Shown here in pieces: positions 8,634 through 17,021 of a DNA stretch of 64,000 nucleotides (position 1 is its first letter; each line of letters begins with the position of its first letter). The translations under genes and the position numbers were made by a program. The stretch comes from Synechococcus sp. CC9902 (GTDB taxonomy: Bacteria > Cyanobacteriota > Cyanobacteriia > PCC-6307 > Cyanobiaceae): NCBI RefSeq assembly GCF_000012505.1, contig NC_007513.1, forward strand, positions 186,001 through 250,000, given 5' to 3'. The notes under the pieces are model-generated. The model did no database searches, was not told the origin of the DNA, and saw nothing but the letters and a program-made list of their open reading frames with translations.

Positions 8634-9980
8634 ATGAAGGTTGTGGTGATCGACGACGACCCCACCGGCTCGCAGGCGGTGCATAGCTGTCCTTTGCTGC
8701 TGCGCTGGGATGTTCAAGCTCTGCGCCGTGGTTTGCGCCATGGCTCGCCGTTGCTGTTTGTGCTGGCCGATACCCGCTCCCTCACACCAGATGCCGCAGC
8801 GCAACGCAACCGGGAGATCGTCACCAACCTTGAAGTGGCTCTTACGGAGGAAGGCCTCGACCGCTCGGAGATTCAGCTCGTAAGCCGCGGCGATTCAACC
8901 CTGCGTGGCCATGGGGTGTTGGAGCCAGCTGTTTTGGAGCGTTGTTTTGGTCCGTTTGCGGCCACCTTGCACGTGCCGGCGTTCATTGAGGGGGGGCGCA
9001 CCACGGTGAATGGTGTGCATCTGCTCCATGGGGAGCCCGTCCACACCACTCCTTTTGCCAAGGATCGTTGGTACGGATTCAGCACAAGTGATCTCTCCCA
9101 GTGGCTGGAGCAGAAGAGTGCTGGTGCCATCTGTGCGGCTGATGTGGTGAAAGTCAGCCTCGAAGACCTGGATCAGGCTTCAACAGGGGGGATGCCCCAC
9201 TTGATCCAACGGTTGGCGGCCCTGCAAGGGAATGTCGCCGTAGTGGTGGATGCGGAGCATCAATCGCAGCTGTCTGCCCTCGCGGCTGCTGTGCTGGCCT
9301 TGAAAGGCGAACGGCGGTTTCTCTTCCGCTCAGCGGCAAGTGTGGTGAAGGCCCTGGCCGACCCCGGTCCCCAGCCGTTGGATTCGGATGGCTTGGCCCG
9401 CTTGCGACGACGCGGCCTCAACGGGGAGGAGCTTCCTGGGTTGGTGATGGTGGGTTCCCATGTTCCGCTGGCTGATCAGCAGCTCATGCGGTTGCTGGCG
9501 GATCCCAGCTGCATCGGCCTTGAACTGCCTGTACGGCGCATTGCCCGGGTTTTGGAAGGTGGAACGCCAGACCTGCTGTTGCTGGATTTAGAGCGGGAGT
9601 GGTGCGAGCAACTTCAAGCCCTGTTCCAGTCGGGTCGAACGCCGGTGTTGTTCACCAGCCGCGGTGAGATCAGATTGGCCAGCGCGTCGGCGGGACGCTT
9701 GTTGTCCCAAACCATCGCGCGTCTCATGGGGCGTCTTGCCAATGCTGTGGCACCCGGTTTGGGCTACCTGATTAGCAAGGGGGGGATCACCTCCCAAACC
9801 TTGTTGGCGGATGGGTTGGGTCTGGAGGCGGTGGAGCTGGAAGGTCAGTTGATGCCTGGGCTATCGCTTGTGCGTCCTTCGGAGGGTGTCGCGCAAGACT
9901 TACCGATCCTCACGTTTCCGGGAAACCTCGGTACTGAAGGCACTTTGTTCGAGGCTTGGCAGCGGATGCAAGCCAGCTGA
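8634..9980 (+). CDS. Four-carbon acid sugar kinase family protein (DUF1537-like)
   Basis: The protein begins MKVVVIDDDPTGSQAVHSC, the acid-sugar-binding N-terminal signature of the DtnK/DenK-type kinase family, and ends with the nucleotide-binding blocks YLISKGGITSQTLL and GNLGTEGTLFEAW. Known members phosphorylate threonate, erythronate or related four-carbon acids. The ATG at 8634 is preferred over an upstream frame extension that would overlap glcE. It is divergent from glcE, and its last 81 bp overlap the end of glcF. This suggests, but does not prove, a role in hydroxy-acid salvage beside photorespiration. Length is about 448 aa, normal for the family. Confidence 0.82.
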   Translation: MKVVVIDDDPTGSQAVHSCPLLLRWDVQALRRGLRHGSPLLFVLADTRSLTPDAAAQRNREIVTNLEVALTEEGLDRSEIQLVSRGDSTLRGHGVLEPAVLERCFGPFAATLHVPAFIEGGRTTVNGVHLLHGEPVHTTPFAKDRWYGFSTSDLSQWLEQKSAGAICAADVVKVSLEDLDQASTGGMPHLIQRLAALQGNVAVVVDAEHQSQLSALAAAVLALKGERRFLFRSAASVVKALADPGPQPLDSDGLARLRRRGLNGEELPGLVMVGSHVPLADQQLMRLLADPSCIGLELPVRRIARVLEGGTPDLLLLDLEREWCEQLQALFQSGRTPVLFTSRGEIRLASASAGRLLSQTIARLMGRLANAVAPGLGYLISKGGITSQTLLADGLGLEAVELEGQLMPGLSLVRPSEGVAQDLPILTFPGNLGTEGTLFEAWQRMQAS

Positions 9981-11261
9981 TGCTGCTAACAGTTCCATCG
10001 GGTGGTGCACCGGCTGACGTCCCTGGAGATGCCGGCGTAGTTGCAAGGTGCAACCGATGTTTGCGCTGGCCACGAGCGCTGCCCCAGTGTTGCTGAGGTC
10101 GTTCGCCTTGATCGTTCCCAGCTCTGCGGCCTCCTCCGGTTGTACAAGGTTGTAGATACCGGCGCTTCCGCAACACACGCCGGCTTCCATCGGTTCTCTC
10201 AGTTCGAGATCAGGGATGGCGGCGAGCAGGGTGCGTGGCTGTTGCTGAATGCCTTGGCCATGGATCATGTGGCAAGCGTCATGCATGGCCACTGCCTTGG
10301 CGATGGGCTTCAGCTGGGCGGAAAAGCTGTCGCTCAACCCCACGTTGGTAAGGAATTCATGCACGTCCAAAACCGGCGCCCGGAAGCCGTTGCTGTTTTG
10401 CAGGATCTCGCCATAGGCCTTCATCGTGTGGCCGCAACCGGAGGCTGCTACCAGCACCGCGTCGAGCTCTCCTTCGATCGCATTCATGCTGTCAACAAGG
10501 GCTGAAGCCAGTTGGCGGGTGAGCTCCATCTCCCCTTGGTGGTGACTCACGGCACCGCAGCAGCCCTGATCAGGGGGGAGAACCACCTCAAACCCATTCG
10601 CTTGAAGCACGCTCACCGTGGCCGTGTTCACGGATGGATCGAAGCAGCGTTGGACGCAGCCCAACAGCAGCGCCACCCGGCCGCGGCGGGGGGCGCTGGC
10701 AGGGTTCACCGTTGGCAACGCATCGTCGAAGGCAGTGGCTGCCAGGGATGGCAGCAGCTGTTCCATCGCTTCGATCCCTGGGCCAAACAAGCGGGTCAGG
10801 CCACTGCGGCGGGCAAGGGCCTGGATGGGGGTGCCGGCGTAGAGCCGCAGCGGCTGGAGTAGAGCCCGAAGCCGGCGTGGGTAGGGCAACACCTGCAGGA
10901 GCAGCTGACGAAAACTGATTTGCCAGCTGCTGCGCAATTTGGCGTTGTTCAGTTTCGGTCGAGTGGCTTCGATCAGCTGGTCGTAACGGACGCCAGAAGG
11001 ACATGCCGTGACGCAGGCATAACAACCCAGGCAGGTGTCGAAGTGGCTTGCAACGGTGGCGTCGAGTTCCAGTTCACCGGCTTCGATCGCCCGCAGGGCA
11101 TGGATGCGGCCACGGGGTGAGTCCATCTCACTGGCCAGAACGCGATAGCTGGCACAGGTGGGTAAGCAAAATCCGCAATGCACACAGGGATCGGCGGCTC
11201 CGGCGGGTAAGCCTGGGAGAGATGTGGATGACGTGGGGTCGGCGCTGAGTGGCTCGCTCAT
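9900..11261 (-). CDS. glcF: Glycolate dehydrogenase iron-sulfur subunit GlcF
   Basis: A 453-aa protein with two 4Fe-4S cluster motifs near the N terminus (CVHCGFCLPTC and CLGCYACVTACPSG) followed by two CCG domains; DQGCCGAVSHHQGE and AGVCCGSAGIYNL are visible. This is the electron-transfer subunit of glycolate dehydrogenase, partner of GlcD and GlcE. The enzyme passes glycolate electrons to a quinone in the photorespiratory pathway. A short perfect hairpin sits just before its start codon. Its 3' end overlaps the convergent kinase gene by 81 bp, longer than most overlaps in the window. Confidence 0.93.
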   Translation of the reverse strand: MSEPLSADPTSSTSLPGLPAGAADPCVHCGFCLPTCASYRVLASEMDSPRGRIHALRAIEAGELELDATVASHFDTCLGCYACVTACPSGVRYDQLIEATRPKLNNAKLRSSWQISFRQLLLQVLPYPRRLRALLQPLRLYAGTPIQALARRSGLTRLFGPGIEAMEQLLPSLAATAFDDALPTVNPASAPRRGRVALLLGCVQRCFDPSVNTATVSVLQANGFEVVLPPDQGCCGAVSHHQGEMELTRQLASALVDSMNAIEGELDAVLVAASGCGHTMKAYGEILQNSNGFRAPVLDVHEFLTNVGLSDSFSAQLKPIAKAVAMHDACHMIHGQGIQQQPRTLLAAIPDLELREPMEAGVCCGSAGIYNLVQPEEAAELGTIKANDLSNTGAALVASANIGCTLQLRRHLQGRQPVHHPMELLAASAGLHPLPSLEQSAFSTEVSRKREDR

Positions 11262-11262
11262 T

Positions 11263-11281
11263 GAGGAAGTCTGGCTTCCTC
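11263..11281 (-). promoter_or_regulatory. Hairpin immediately upstream of the glcF start codon
   Basis: A perfect 7-bp inverted repeat (GAGGAAG / CTTCCTC, 5-nt loop) ends 1 base before the glcF ATG. The 5' arm, read on the mRNA, contains a GAGG Shine-Dalgarno-like core, so folding would hide it. A regulatory role is inference only. Confidence 0.35.
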
Positions 11282-11340
11282 GGTACGTGAACGGCTGTCC
11301 TGGACAAGGAAATGTTGTTGATTGACCCGTTGCGAGAGCT

Positions 11341-13182
11341 TCATTGCCGAATAGCCGTGATTCTGCGGATAACCCCGGTTCGTTCGCTGGGATTGTGCTG
11401 GTAGATCAGATCTGTCTCGAGATTCTTCAGGATTGGCTCAATCAGGCTGATTTTTTTGTCAAGGTTCGCAATTAAATCGCCAACCTTCGGGGTGTAGTTA
11501 GAGCGTTTGTAAGCACCATCTTTGACGATAAATTTCTCTTTATTTGGGATGTATTCAATCAAAGAAGTGTAGGGAATTCGATTCAAATGGCGATGGGCTG
11601 AAAGTCTTGAATTTGTGTTGATGATGATGTTCACATTGTCACCAGATTCGCGAATTGTTCGGGTAACTTCGTCGAGCTTTTCGTACGTCAGCTGGACGTA
11701 TGATTGTTCAAATTTTTGTTCTGAAATGTTATTGATGAATGTATCTTTAGCTGTCCCATGTTCAGCTCCAATAACGATTGCAGATGCTAGAGCGGCTCCA
11801 ACAATCTTTTTTCTTCCCTTAATATTTTGATTGCTGCCTTTCTCTGCGATTGCAATCCATGCCCACGCAATATTAATAGTCGCAATTAGTTGAAAAGGGA
11901 GTGCAAGGTAGCTGCTTGTATCCAACTCATATGTAGCAGCTAGAGCGAAAGCGTATGCAAAGCCTGAGAGGTTGATAGCGTCGAGGAGATTGAAATGGGT
12001 CTTCTTTTTGGCAATGCTGATTGCTCGGACTGTTGAGATGAGTGCGAAAAGATAAAAGCGTAGGTCAAGAACGATGTTGAAAGCAGAGTTAGCGTTGTAA
12101 GCCCCTTCGGATGCATAGCTGCTGGGAATCAAGGCTAAAATGATATAGCTAGTGATAAAAACTAGTGAAAGGCTGCAGAGCCAATATTCGAGTGGTTGGT
12201 CCCTGCTAAAAGATGGAAGAAAATGACTAAAATGTTTAGCTTTGTGCCGCATGTTGATTGTATCTGCTGCCCAGATGCTTGCCGGCGGGATGATGAATAG
12301 CAGAATAGCGATGTCCTTTATATAGATCCCAATCAGGGCCCACAAAAGTGTGGTGTAGAAGGTTGAATTGCTTCTTGTTTTTAGGTGTAGAAGGTATGCA
12401 TTGATGTAGAGCATGAATGCCAGGCATAGTAGTCTTTCGCAGTAAATGACTTGGAAAAAAGCTGTTCCCGTTGAGGGGTGAATGAGCAGTAGTGATGTGA
12501 TCAGTAACACTGTTGATGCCCTCGCCCATGGCTGTTTCCCCAGGTTGTTGAGGAATCGCACGCTCAAAAGAATGATGCCGATGAGCTCTGCTGCGCTGAA
12601 GAGCATCCAGGTTTTGATGTGAATGCTGAACCAACTCAGAATGTGAAGATCTTGATGGGCTAAGGGAAAGAAGCGATAGTCCGTGCGGCGCATTGTTGCT
12701 TCAATGAAGCTCTCTCGCACAGAAAAATGATCGAGAAAATATCCTTTAACTAAGTCTGGATACCAGCCGAGCATATCTTTGTAGAGATATGTCGTTCCTG
12801 AAATCATCGCCACGGTGTAAGCGATGAGCAGCACTGTTGTGACTGGGTTGTTGTGAAGGAACTGCAGACACGATTCCACCGGTCGTGGAGAAGTTTGATC
12901 GCTTTTATGAGCCTCTCGTTTTTTGCTGACGTAAATCCTGTTGATCAGATATCCCACTGCAAGCAGAAGAAGAATCAACCAGATGTCATGGGTAAGCCCC
13001 TGGTATTGGCGTAGGAGAGCTCTGCCGGCTTTTGAGTCGGGTAGGGGAAGAAGTGGTCTGTTGTGTTGCAGCCAGACCCAGCAGCCCATGCCCAATGTGC
13101 TGATGCTGCAGAGTGCGATCAACAGTCGTTTCAGCGCTGTATCGCCGCCCAAGCCTTCGACAGCGTTCGATTGATCGCTCAT
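11341..13182 (-). CDS. Large multi-spanning membrane protein, paralogue of the 28.6 kb gene; possible GT-C glycosyltransferase
   Basis: 613 aa with about ten hydrophobic segments and a soluble C-terminal domain of about 130 aa. I cannot name the family. It is clearly homologous to the product at 28640-30499: both share the loop block DYRFFPLAHQD(L/I)HILSWF after an Asp-rich first periplasmic loop, an N-terminal segment with NR, GR and AVG at matching spacing, and a C-terminal domain with DG and Y-x-PKxGD. An acidic first loop followed by many helices resembles GT-C enzymes that use lipid-linked sugars, but this is inference. The gene is AT-rich compared with glcF and icd on either side, suggesting transfer. 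It follows icd on the same strand by 80 bp. Confidence 0.75.
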   Translation of the reverse strand: MSDQSNAVEGLGGDTALKRLLIALCSISTLGMGCWVWLQHNRPLLPLPDSKAGRALLRQYQGLTHDIWLILLLLAVGYLINRIYVSKKREAHKSDQTSPRPVESCLQFLHNNPVTTVLLIAYTVAMISGTTYLYKDMLGWYPDLVKGYFLDHFSVRESFIEATMRRTDYRFFPLAHQDLHILSWFSIHIKTWMLFSAAELIGIILLSVRFLNNLGKQPWARASTVLLITSLLLIHPSTGTAFFQVIYCERLLCLAFMLYINAYLLHLKTRSNSTFYTTLLWALIGIYIKDIAILLFIIPPASIWAADTINMRHKAKHFSHFLPSFSRDQPLEYWLCSLSLVFITSYIILALIPSSYASEGAYNANSAFNIVLDLRFYLFALISTVRAISIAKKKTHFNLLDAINLSGFAYAFALAATYELDTSSYLALPFQLIATINIAWAWIAIAEKGSNQNIKGRKKIVGAALASAIVIGAEHGTAKDTFINNISEQKFEQSYVQLTYEKLDEVTRTIRESGDNVNIIINTNSRLSAHRHLNRIPYTSLIEYIPNKEKFIVKDGAYKRSNYTPKVGDLIANLDKKISLIEPILKNLETDLIYQHNPSERTGVIRRITAIRQ

Positions 13183-13236
13183 GGCTGCTAAGGGTGGATA
13201 TGACTAATTTTTGAACTGCGAGTCGGCATTCTTGCG

Positions 13237-13254
13237 GAGCGAGAGCGCTCGTTC
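13237..13254 (-). other. Inverted repeat between icd and the downstream membrane protein gene
   Basis: A 7-bp stem (GAGCGAG with CTCGTTC, one G:T pair) with a 4-nt loop lies 9 bp past the icd stop. There is no T run on the reverse strand after it, so it is at best a weak terminator or an mRNA-end-stabilising hairpin. Confidence 0.3.
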
Positions 13255-13262
13255 GGCCTGAA

Positions 13263-14687
13263 TTAGAAGTGACGAATCACGGCGTCAGCGAAGCCGCTGC
13301 AGCTCACGGGATCCACTTGAGGCTCCATCAAACGTGCGAGGTCGTAGGTGACTTCACGGTTGGCAATGGCGGCGCTCAGCCCTTTGGTGATCAGATCGGC
13401 TGCCTGTTGCCAACCCAAAAATTCGAGCATCATCACGCCGCTAAGGATCACTGAGCCCGGATTGATGCGGTCGAGGCCGGCATGCTTCGGTGCCGTGCCG
13501 TGTGTCGCCTCAAAAATGGCAGCTTTTTCTCCGATGTTGGCTCCCGGTGCCATGCCCAATCCACCCACCATCGCTGCGGCGGCATCTGAGATGTAGTCCC
13601 CGTTCAGGTTGAGGGTGGCCAGGATCGAATACTCCTGTGGTCGGGTTTGTATCTGTTGAAAAATGCTGTCGGCGATGCGGTCGTCAACAAGCACCATGGC
13701 CTTCCACTTCCCCTGGCCATGGCTGCTGCCGATGGCGTCGATCACAGCTTGCACCTCTGCATCGATGTCGGCTTTTTTCTCTGGAGTGAGGCTGTCGTAT
13801 CCCGGCTCGATCATGCGGGCGTTGGCCTGCACGCTCAGGTCGGTGTCCTTCTCGAGGTTGCCGAGGATCCAGCTCTCGCGTTCAGTGATACAAACATCAC
13901 GGAACTCACTGGTGGCGAGCTCGTAGCCCCAGTCACGGAAGGCCCCTTCCGTGAACTTCATGATGTTGCCCTTATGCACCAGGGTGACGTGACGCTTGTT
14001 CCCCTCGAGCCGCAAGGCATGTTGGATTGCCTTACGAATATGGCGCTGGCTACCGTGCTTGCTCACAGGTTTGATCCCGATGCCTGATCCTTCTGGGATT
14101 TGGCGTTGACCCAACTTTCCGTTGGCAGGGATCACGACGTCGTTGAGGTATTGGCGCAGCTCTTGGCCAACGGCATCGTCGGCTTCCCACTCGATCCCCA
14201 TGTAGATGTCTTCGGTGTTCTCCCGGTAAACGATCACGTCCAGGTCTTGAGGACGCTTATGGGGGCTGGGGGTGCCTGCGTAGTAGCGGCAAGGCCGCAC
14301 GCAGCAATAGAGATCAAAAATTTGTCGAAGGGCCACGTTCAGGGAGCGGATGCCGCCTCCCACTGGGGTGGTGAGGGGCCCCTTAATTGCCACGCCGTAG
14401 GTGCGGATCGCGTCAAGGGTGTCCTCGGGGAGGTACTGGTAAGTGCCATACAGGTCACAGGCCTCGTCGCCGGCGTACACCTTGAACCACTCAATGGATT
14501 TAGTGCCGCCATAGGCCTTGGCTACAGCCGCATCGAGCACCTTTTGCGTCGCGGGCCAAATGTCCACCCCCGTTCCATCACCTCGGATAAATGGAATGAT
14601 CGGATTATCGGCAACCACGGGTTGACCGTTCTCGAAGCGGATCGCAGTGCCTGTGATGGGGGCAGTGAGCTTCTCGAACTTGACCAT
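13263..14687 (-). CDS. icd: Isocitrate dehydrogenase, NADP-dependent
   Basis: A 474-aa enzyme of the isocitrate/isopropylmalate dehydrogenase family that converts isocitrate to 2-oxoglutarate and supplies carbon skeletons for ammonium assimilation. Visible blocks are IPFIRGDGTGVDIW at the N terminus, NVALRQIFDLYCCVRPCRYY (substrate arginines), and ATHGTAPKHAGLDRINPGSV, whose loop and following residues favour NADP. The length is that of the longer cyanobacterial form. The start is ATG at 14687, divergent from the GT2 gene at 14769. Confidence 0.97.
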   Translation of the reverse strand: MVKFEKLTAPITGTAIRFENGQPVVADNPIIPFIRGDGTGVDIWPATQKVLDAAVAKAYGGTKSIEWFKVYAGDEACDLYGTYQYLPEDTLDAIRTYGVAIKGPLTTPVGGGIRSLNVALRQIFDLYCCVRPCRYYAGTPSPHKRPQDLDVIVYRENTEDIYMGIEWEADDAVGQELRQYLNDVVIPANGKLGQRQIPEGSGIGIKPVSKHGSQRHIRKAIQHALRLEGNKRHVTLVHKGNIMKFTEGAFRDWGYELATSEFRDVCITERESWILGNLEKDTDLSVQANARMIEPGYDSLTPEKKADIDAEVQAVIDAIGSSHGQGKWKAMVLVDDRIADSIFQQIQTRPQEYSILATLNLNGDYISDAAAAMVGGLGMAPGANIGEKAAIFEATHGTAPKHAGLDRINPGSVILSGVMMLEFLGWQQAADLITKGLSAAIANREVTYDLARLMEPQVDPVSCSGFADAVIRHF

Positions 14688-14768
14688 GACGGGTGATCGT
14701 GCTTCAGCCCTTGGAGCCTATGACTGAGCGGGGTGGCTCTACGGTTCAGCCGGAACCGGAGGCGTGTG

Positions 14769-15701
14769 ATGGCTAGCAATGCTCTCTGGGTCGTTGCGGC
14801 CTGCTTCAACGAAGAGACGGTGATTCCTCGGTTTATCGAGCGGGTGATCGCACTGCCGGAGGTGGATCGTTTGCTGTTAATTGATGACGGTTCATCCGAT
14901 GCCACGGTGACCGTTATTCGTCAGTGGCAAGCGCAGCACCCCAATGCTGGGGTGGTTCTCCTTGAGCTCACAAGGAATTTCGGGAAGGAGGCAGCGATGC
15001 TGGCCGGCCTCGACCATGTTGACGGCGAGTGTTCTGCAGCATTGCTGATTGATTCAGACCTGCAACACCCGCCTGAACGCATTCCAGCGATGGTGGCGGC
15101 CTGGCGTGACGGGGCTGAGGTGGTCACGGCTGTTCGTGACGATCGTGATGAAGAATCCCGGCTGAAGGTGGCAACAGCCTCATGGTTTTATCGGGTGTTC
15201 AATCGACTGGTGGATTCCATTCAGTTGCAGGAAGGAGCGGGTGATTTCCGGCTGCTGTCCGCCCCAGTGGTGGCCGCTATCACGCAAATGCGTGAGGCCA
15301 CGCGCTTTTCCAAGGGTTTGATGCCCTGGACTGGGTATCGCAGCGTGGAGATTCCATACAGCCGGGTAGCCCGTGCTGGAGGGCAGACCTCTTGGAATTC
15401 GATCAAGCTTTGGCGTTATGCCTTAGACGGCATCTTCTCGTTCTCGGTACGACCCCTAAAAGTGTGGGGAGTGATCGGTGTGCTGATTTCTTTTTTGAGC
15501 TTTATCTATGCCGCCCTGATTGTGTTGCGAACGTTGGTGTTGGGTGCGGACTTGCCAGGCTATGCCTCATTAATTGTGGCGATTTTGTTCCTCGGTGGAA
15601 TTCAGCTCATTGGTATTGGTGTGTTGGGGGAATACATCGGTCGGATTTATGTCGATGTCAAGCGACGGCCGCATTATTTTGTTCGAGGTATTTATCGATA
15701 G
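14769..15701 (+). CDS. GT2 glycosyltransferase, GtrB/DPM1-like with two C-terminal membrane helices
   Basis: 310 aa starting at ATG 14769; the upstream in-frame extension overlaps the icd promoter side and is unlikely. The GT-A domain shows LLIDDGSSDATV and FGKEAAMLAGLDHV followed by LLIDSDLQHPPE, the metal-binding acidic pair. Two hydrophobic helices follow near residues 220-290, and the protein ends YIGRIYVDVKRRPHYFV, as in bactoprenol glucosyltransferases (GtrB) and dolichol-phosphate-mannose synthases. It would put a sugar on undecaprenyl phosphate at the inner membrane face. The convergent neighbour carries a GtrA-like flippase domain, a functional match. Confidence 0.88.
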   Translation: MASNALWVVAACFNEETVIPRFIERVIALPEVDRLLLIDDGSSDATVTVIRQWQAQHPNAGVVLLELTRNFGKEAAMLAGLDHVDGECSAALLIDSDLQHPPERIPAMVAAWRDGAEVVTAVRDDRDEESRLKVATASWFYRVFNRLVDSIQLQEGAGDFRLLSAPVVAAITQMREATRFSKGLMPWTGYRSVEIPYSRVARAGGQTSWNSIKLWRYALDGIFSFSVRPLKVWGVIGVLISFLSFIYAALIVLRTLVLGADLPGYASLIVAILFLGGIQLIGIGVLGEYIGRIYVDVKRRPHYFVRGIYR

Positions 15702-15782
15702 ATCTTTTCGAGAGTATTTGATTTGAGGAATTTTGCGTAATAAAGAGGATATTGATTGCCTGACTTCCTAGAAGTAGCGCTG

Positions 15783-17021
15783 TCAGATTTTCAAGTTCTT
15801 TATCGCTTGCCATTCTTGCTGTCGCTGAGGCGACGAGAAAAACGCGAATGATTCAGTGAATTGGTGTTCTTGCATAACATCACCGCCACCTGGTTGAGCG
15901 GGGTGGATCAGCAGCATTGCTCTCGAGCCGTTTTCGGAGGTGTTTTGGAAATGGTTGGTGTGCCAACAGCATTCCAGAGCTGCTCCGGTCATCCGACCGG
16001 TGAACAGCACCCCGGCAAAGCTTTGGTTTGTGCCCATGTTGGCGGCCCGTAATTTCGGTCTGGCGAGACTGGTGAGGCACTGCAGCACCAACCACTTCAA
16101 TGCTCCGCCTTGGCGGAAACAATCCCACCACAGATGGAGGGGCAGGTTGGTTGGTAGGGGCTCCGCTGTCGTTCGGATCCAGGTCACCTGTTCGCGCTGG
16201 GCCAGCCCCAGCACGGTATCCAGCACCATCGGGATCAGATGGACGTGCTGATGGCCATCAAGATGAATTTCGTTCGTTCCAGTGAGCTGCTGGTAGCGAC
16301 TGATTTGCTGGCGGAGGCTGCGCCGAATTTGTGGCTTCAGTCGGCGTCGTTGCCAGGGCAACCATGAGGCTAGGAGTAAGCGTCCAAAGCTTGTTGGTAG
16401 GTCCACATTGGCGGAGTCTCCAGGACCTTCCGTGAGGCAGAGATGGAGGTAAAGCGCTGGAGGATTCGGTAGTTGTCGCCAGGTGTCAGTTGCTGTCTTG
16501 GCGGAGGGCCCATTCACCAACAAGCTGGCCCCATCGAGCCGGCCTGATTGATTGAGATCGAAAATGGCGTGATCAACTCCAGCCGCAAGGCCGAGGTCAT
16601 CGGCATGAAGTAATGGTGGCGTGCCGCTTTGAAAACGTTGTCGGGCGCTGAACCGCGCAGCGCGGCTCCAAATCAGGGCATTGAGAACTGTGGGCGTGAA
16701 CACCAAAATGACCGTGCGAAGGATGGGTTGCATCCATGCCCCAAGGATCAAGGGCAGCAAGGCGCACACACTCAGGTTCACCGCGTACTGGAGCGCCAGC
16801 CAGCGGCGGGCAAAGCGTTTGCCACCGGTCTCCTCCCGGAAGGTCACCAACGCATGGCCCACATAGCCAGCCAGAGACGCCGCTAGAAAAGCGATCGGGT
16901 TGGCCAGGCTGAGGGAGATCCAATTGCTGAGCAGCAACAGAATTACGGCGTGAACGGCCGCGGCAACAATCCCAACGGCTCCATAGCGACCCAACCGCCC
17001 CAACAACCTCGTTTTGTTCAT
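15783..17021 (-). CDS. GtrA-like membrane domain fused to ChbG/HpnK-type carbohydrate deacetylase
   Basis: 412 aa in two parts. Residues 1-125 have four hydrophobic helices beginning LGRYGAVGIVAAAVHAV, the pattern of GtrA proteins thought to flip polyprenyl-phosphate sugars. Residues 135-410 match the YdjC/ChbG deacetylase fold: LLHADDLGLAAGVDHAI gives His139, Asp141 and Asp142, LYLHLCLTEG gives His193, and LDGHQHVHLIP gives Asp255, His257, His259 and His261, all expected metal or catalytic positions. The product may deacetylate an amino sugar or a lipid-linked sugar at the membrane. It is translationally coupled (4-bp ATGA overlap) to the upstream nucleosidase gene and convergent with a GtrB-like gene. 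Fusion of these two families in one chain is unusual. Confidence 0.85.
   Translation of the reverse strand: MNKTRLLGRLGRYGAVGIVAAAVHAVILLLLSNWISLSLANPIAFLAASLAGYVGHALVTFREETGGKRFARRWLALQYAVNLSVCALLPLILGAWMQPILRTVILVFTPTVLNALIWSRAARFSARQRFQSGTPPLLHADDLGLAAGVDHAIFDLNQSGRLDGASLLVNGPSAKTATDTWRQLPNPPALYLHLCLTEGPGDSANVDLPTSFGRLLLASWLPWQRRRLKPQIRRSLRQQISRYQQLTGTNEIHLDGHQHVHLIPMVLDTVLGLAQREQVTWIRTTAEPLPTNLPLHLWWDCFRQGGALKWLVLQCLTSLARPKLRAANMGTNQSFAGVLFTGRMTGAALECCWHTNHFQNTSENGSRAMLLIHPAQPGGGDVMQEHQFTESFAFFSSPQRQQEWQAIKNLKI

Noticed and set aside
10041-10862. Forward-strand open frames inside glcF
   Set aside because: Shadow frames of the glcF coding sequence.
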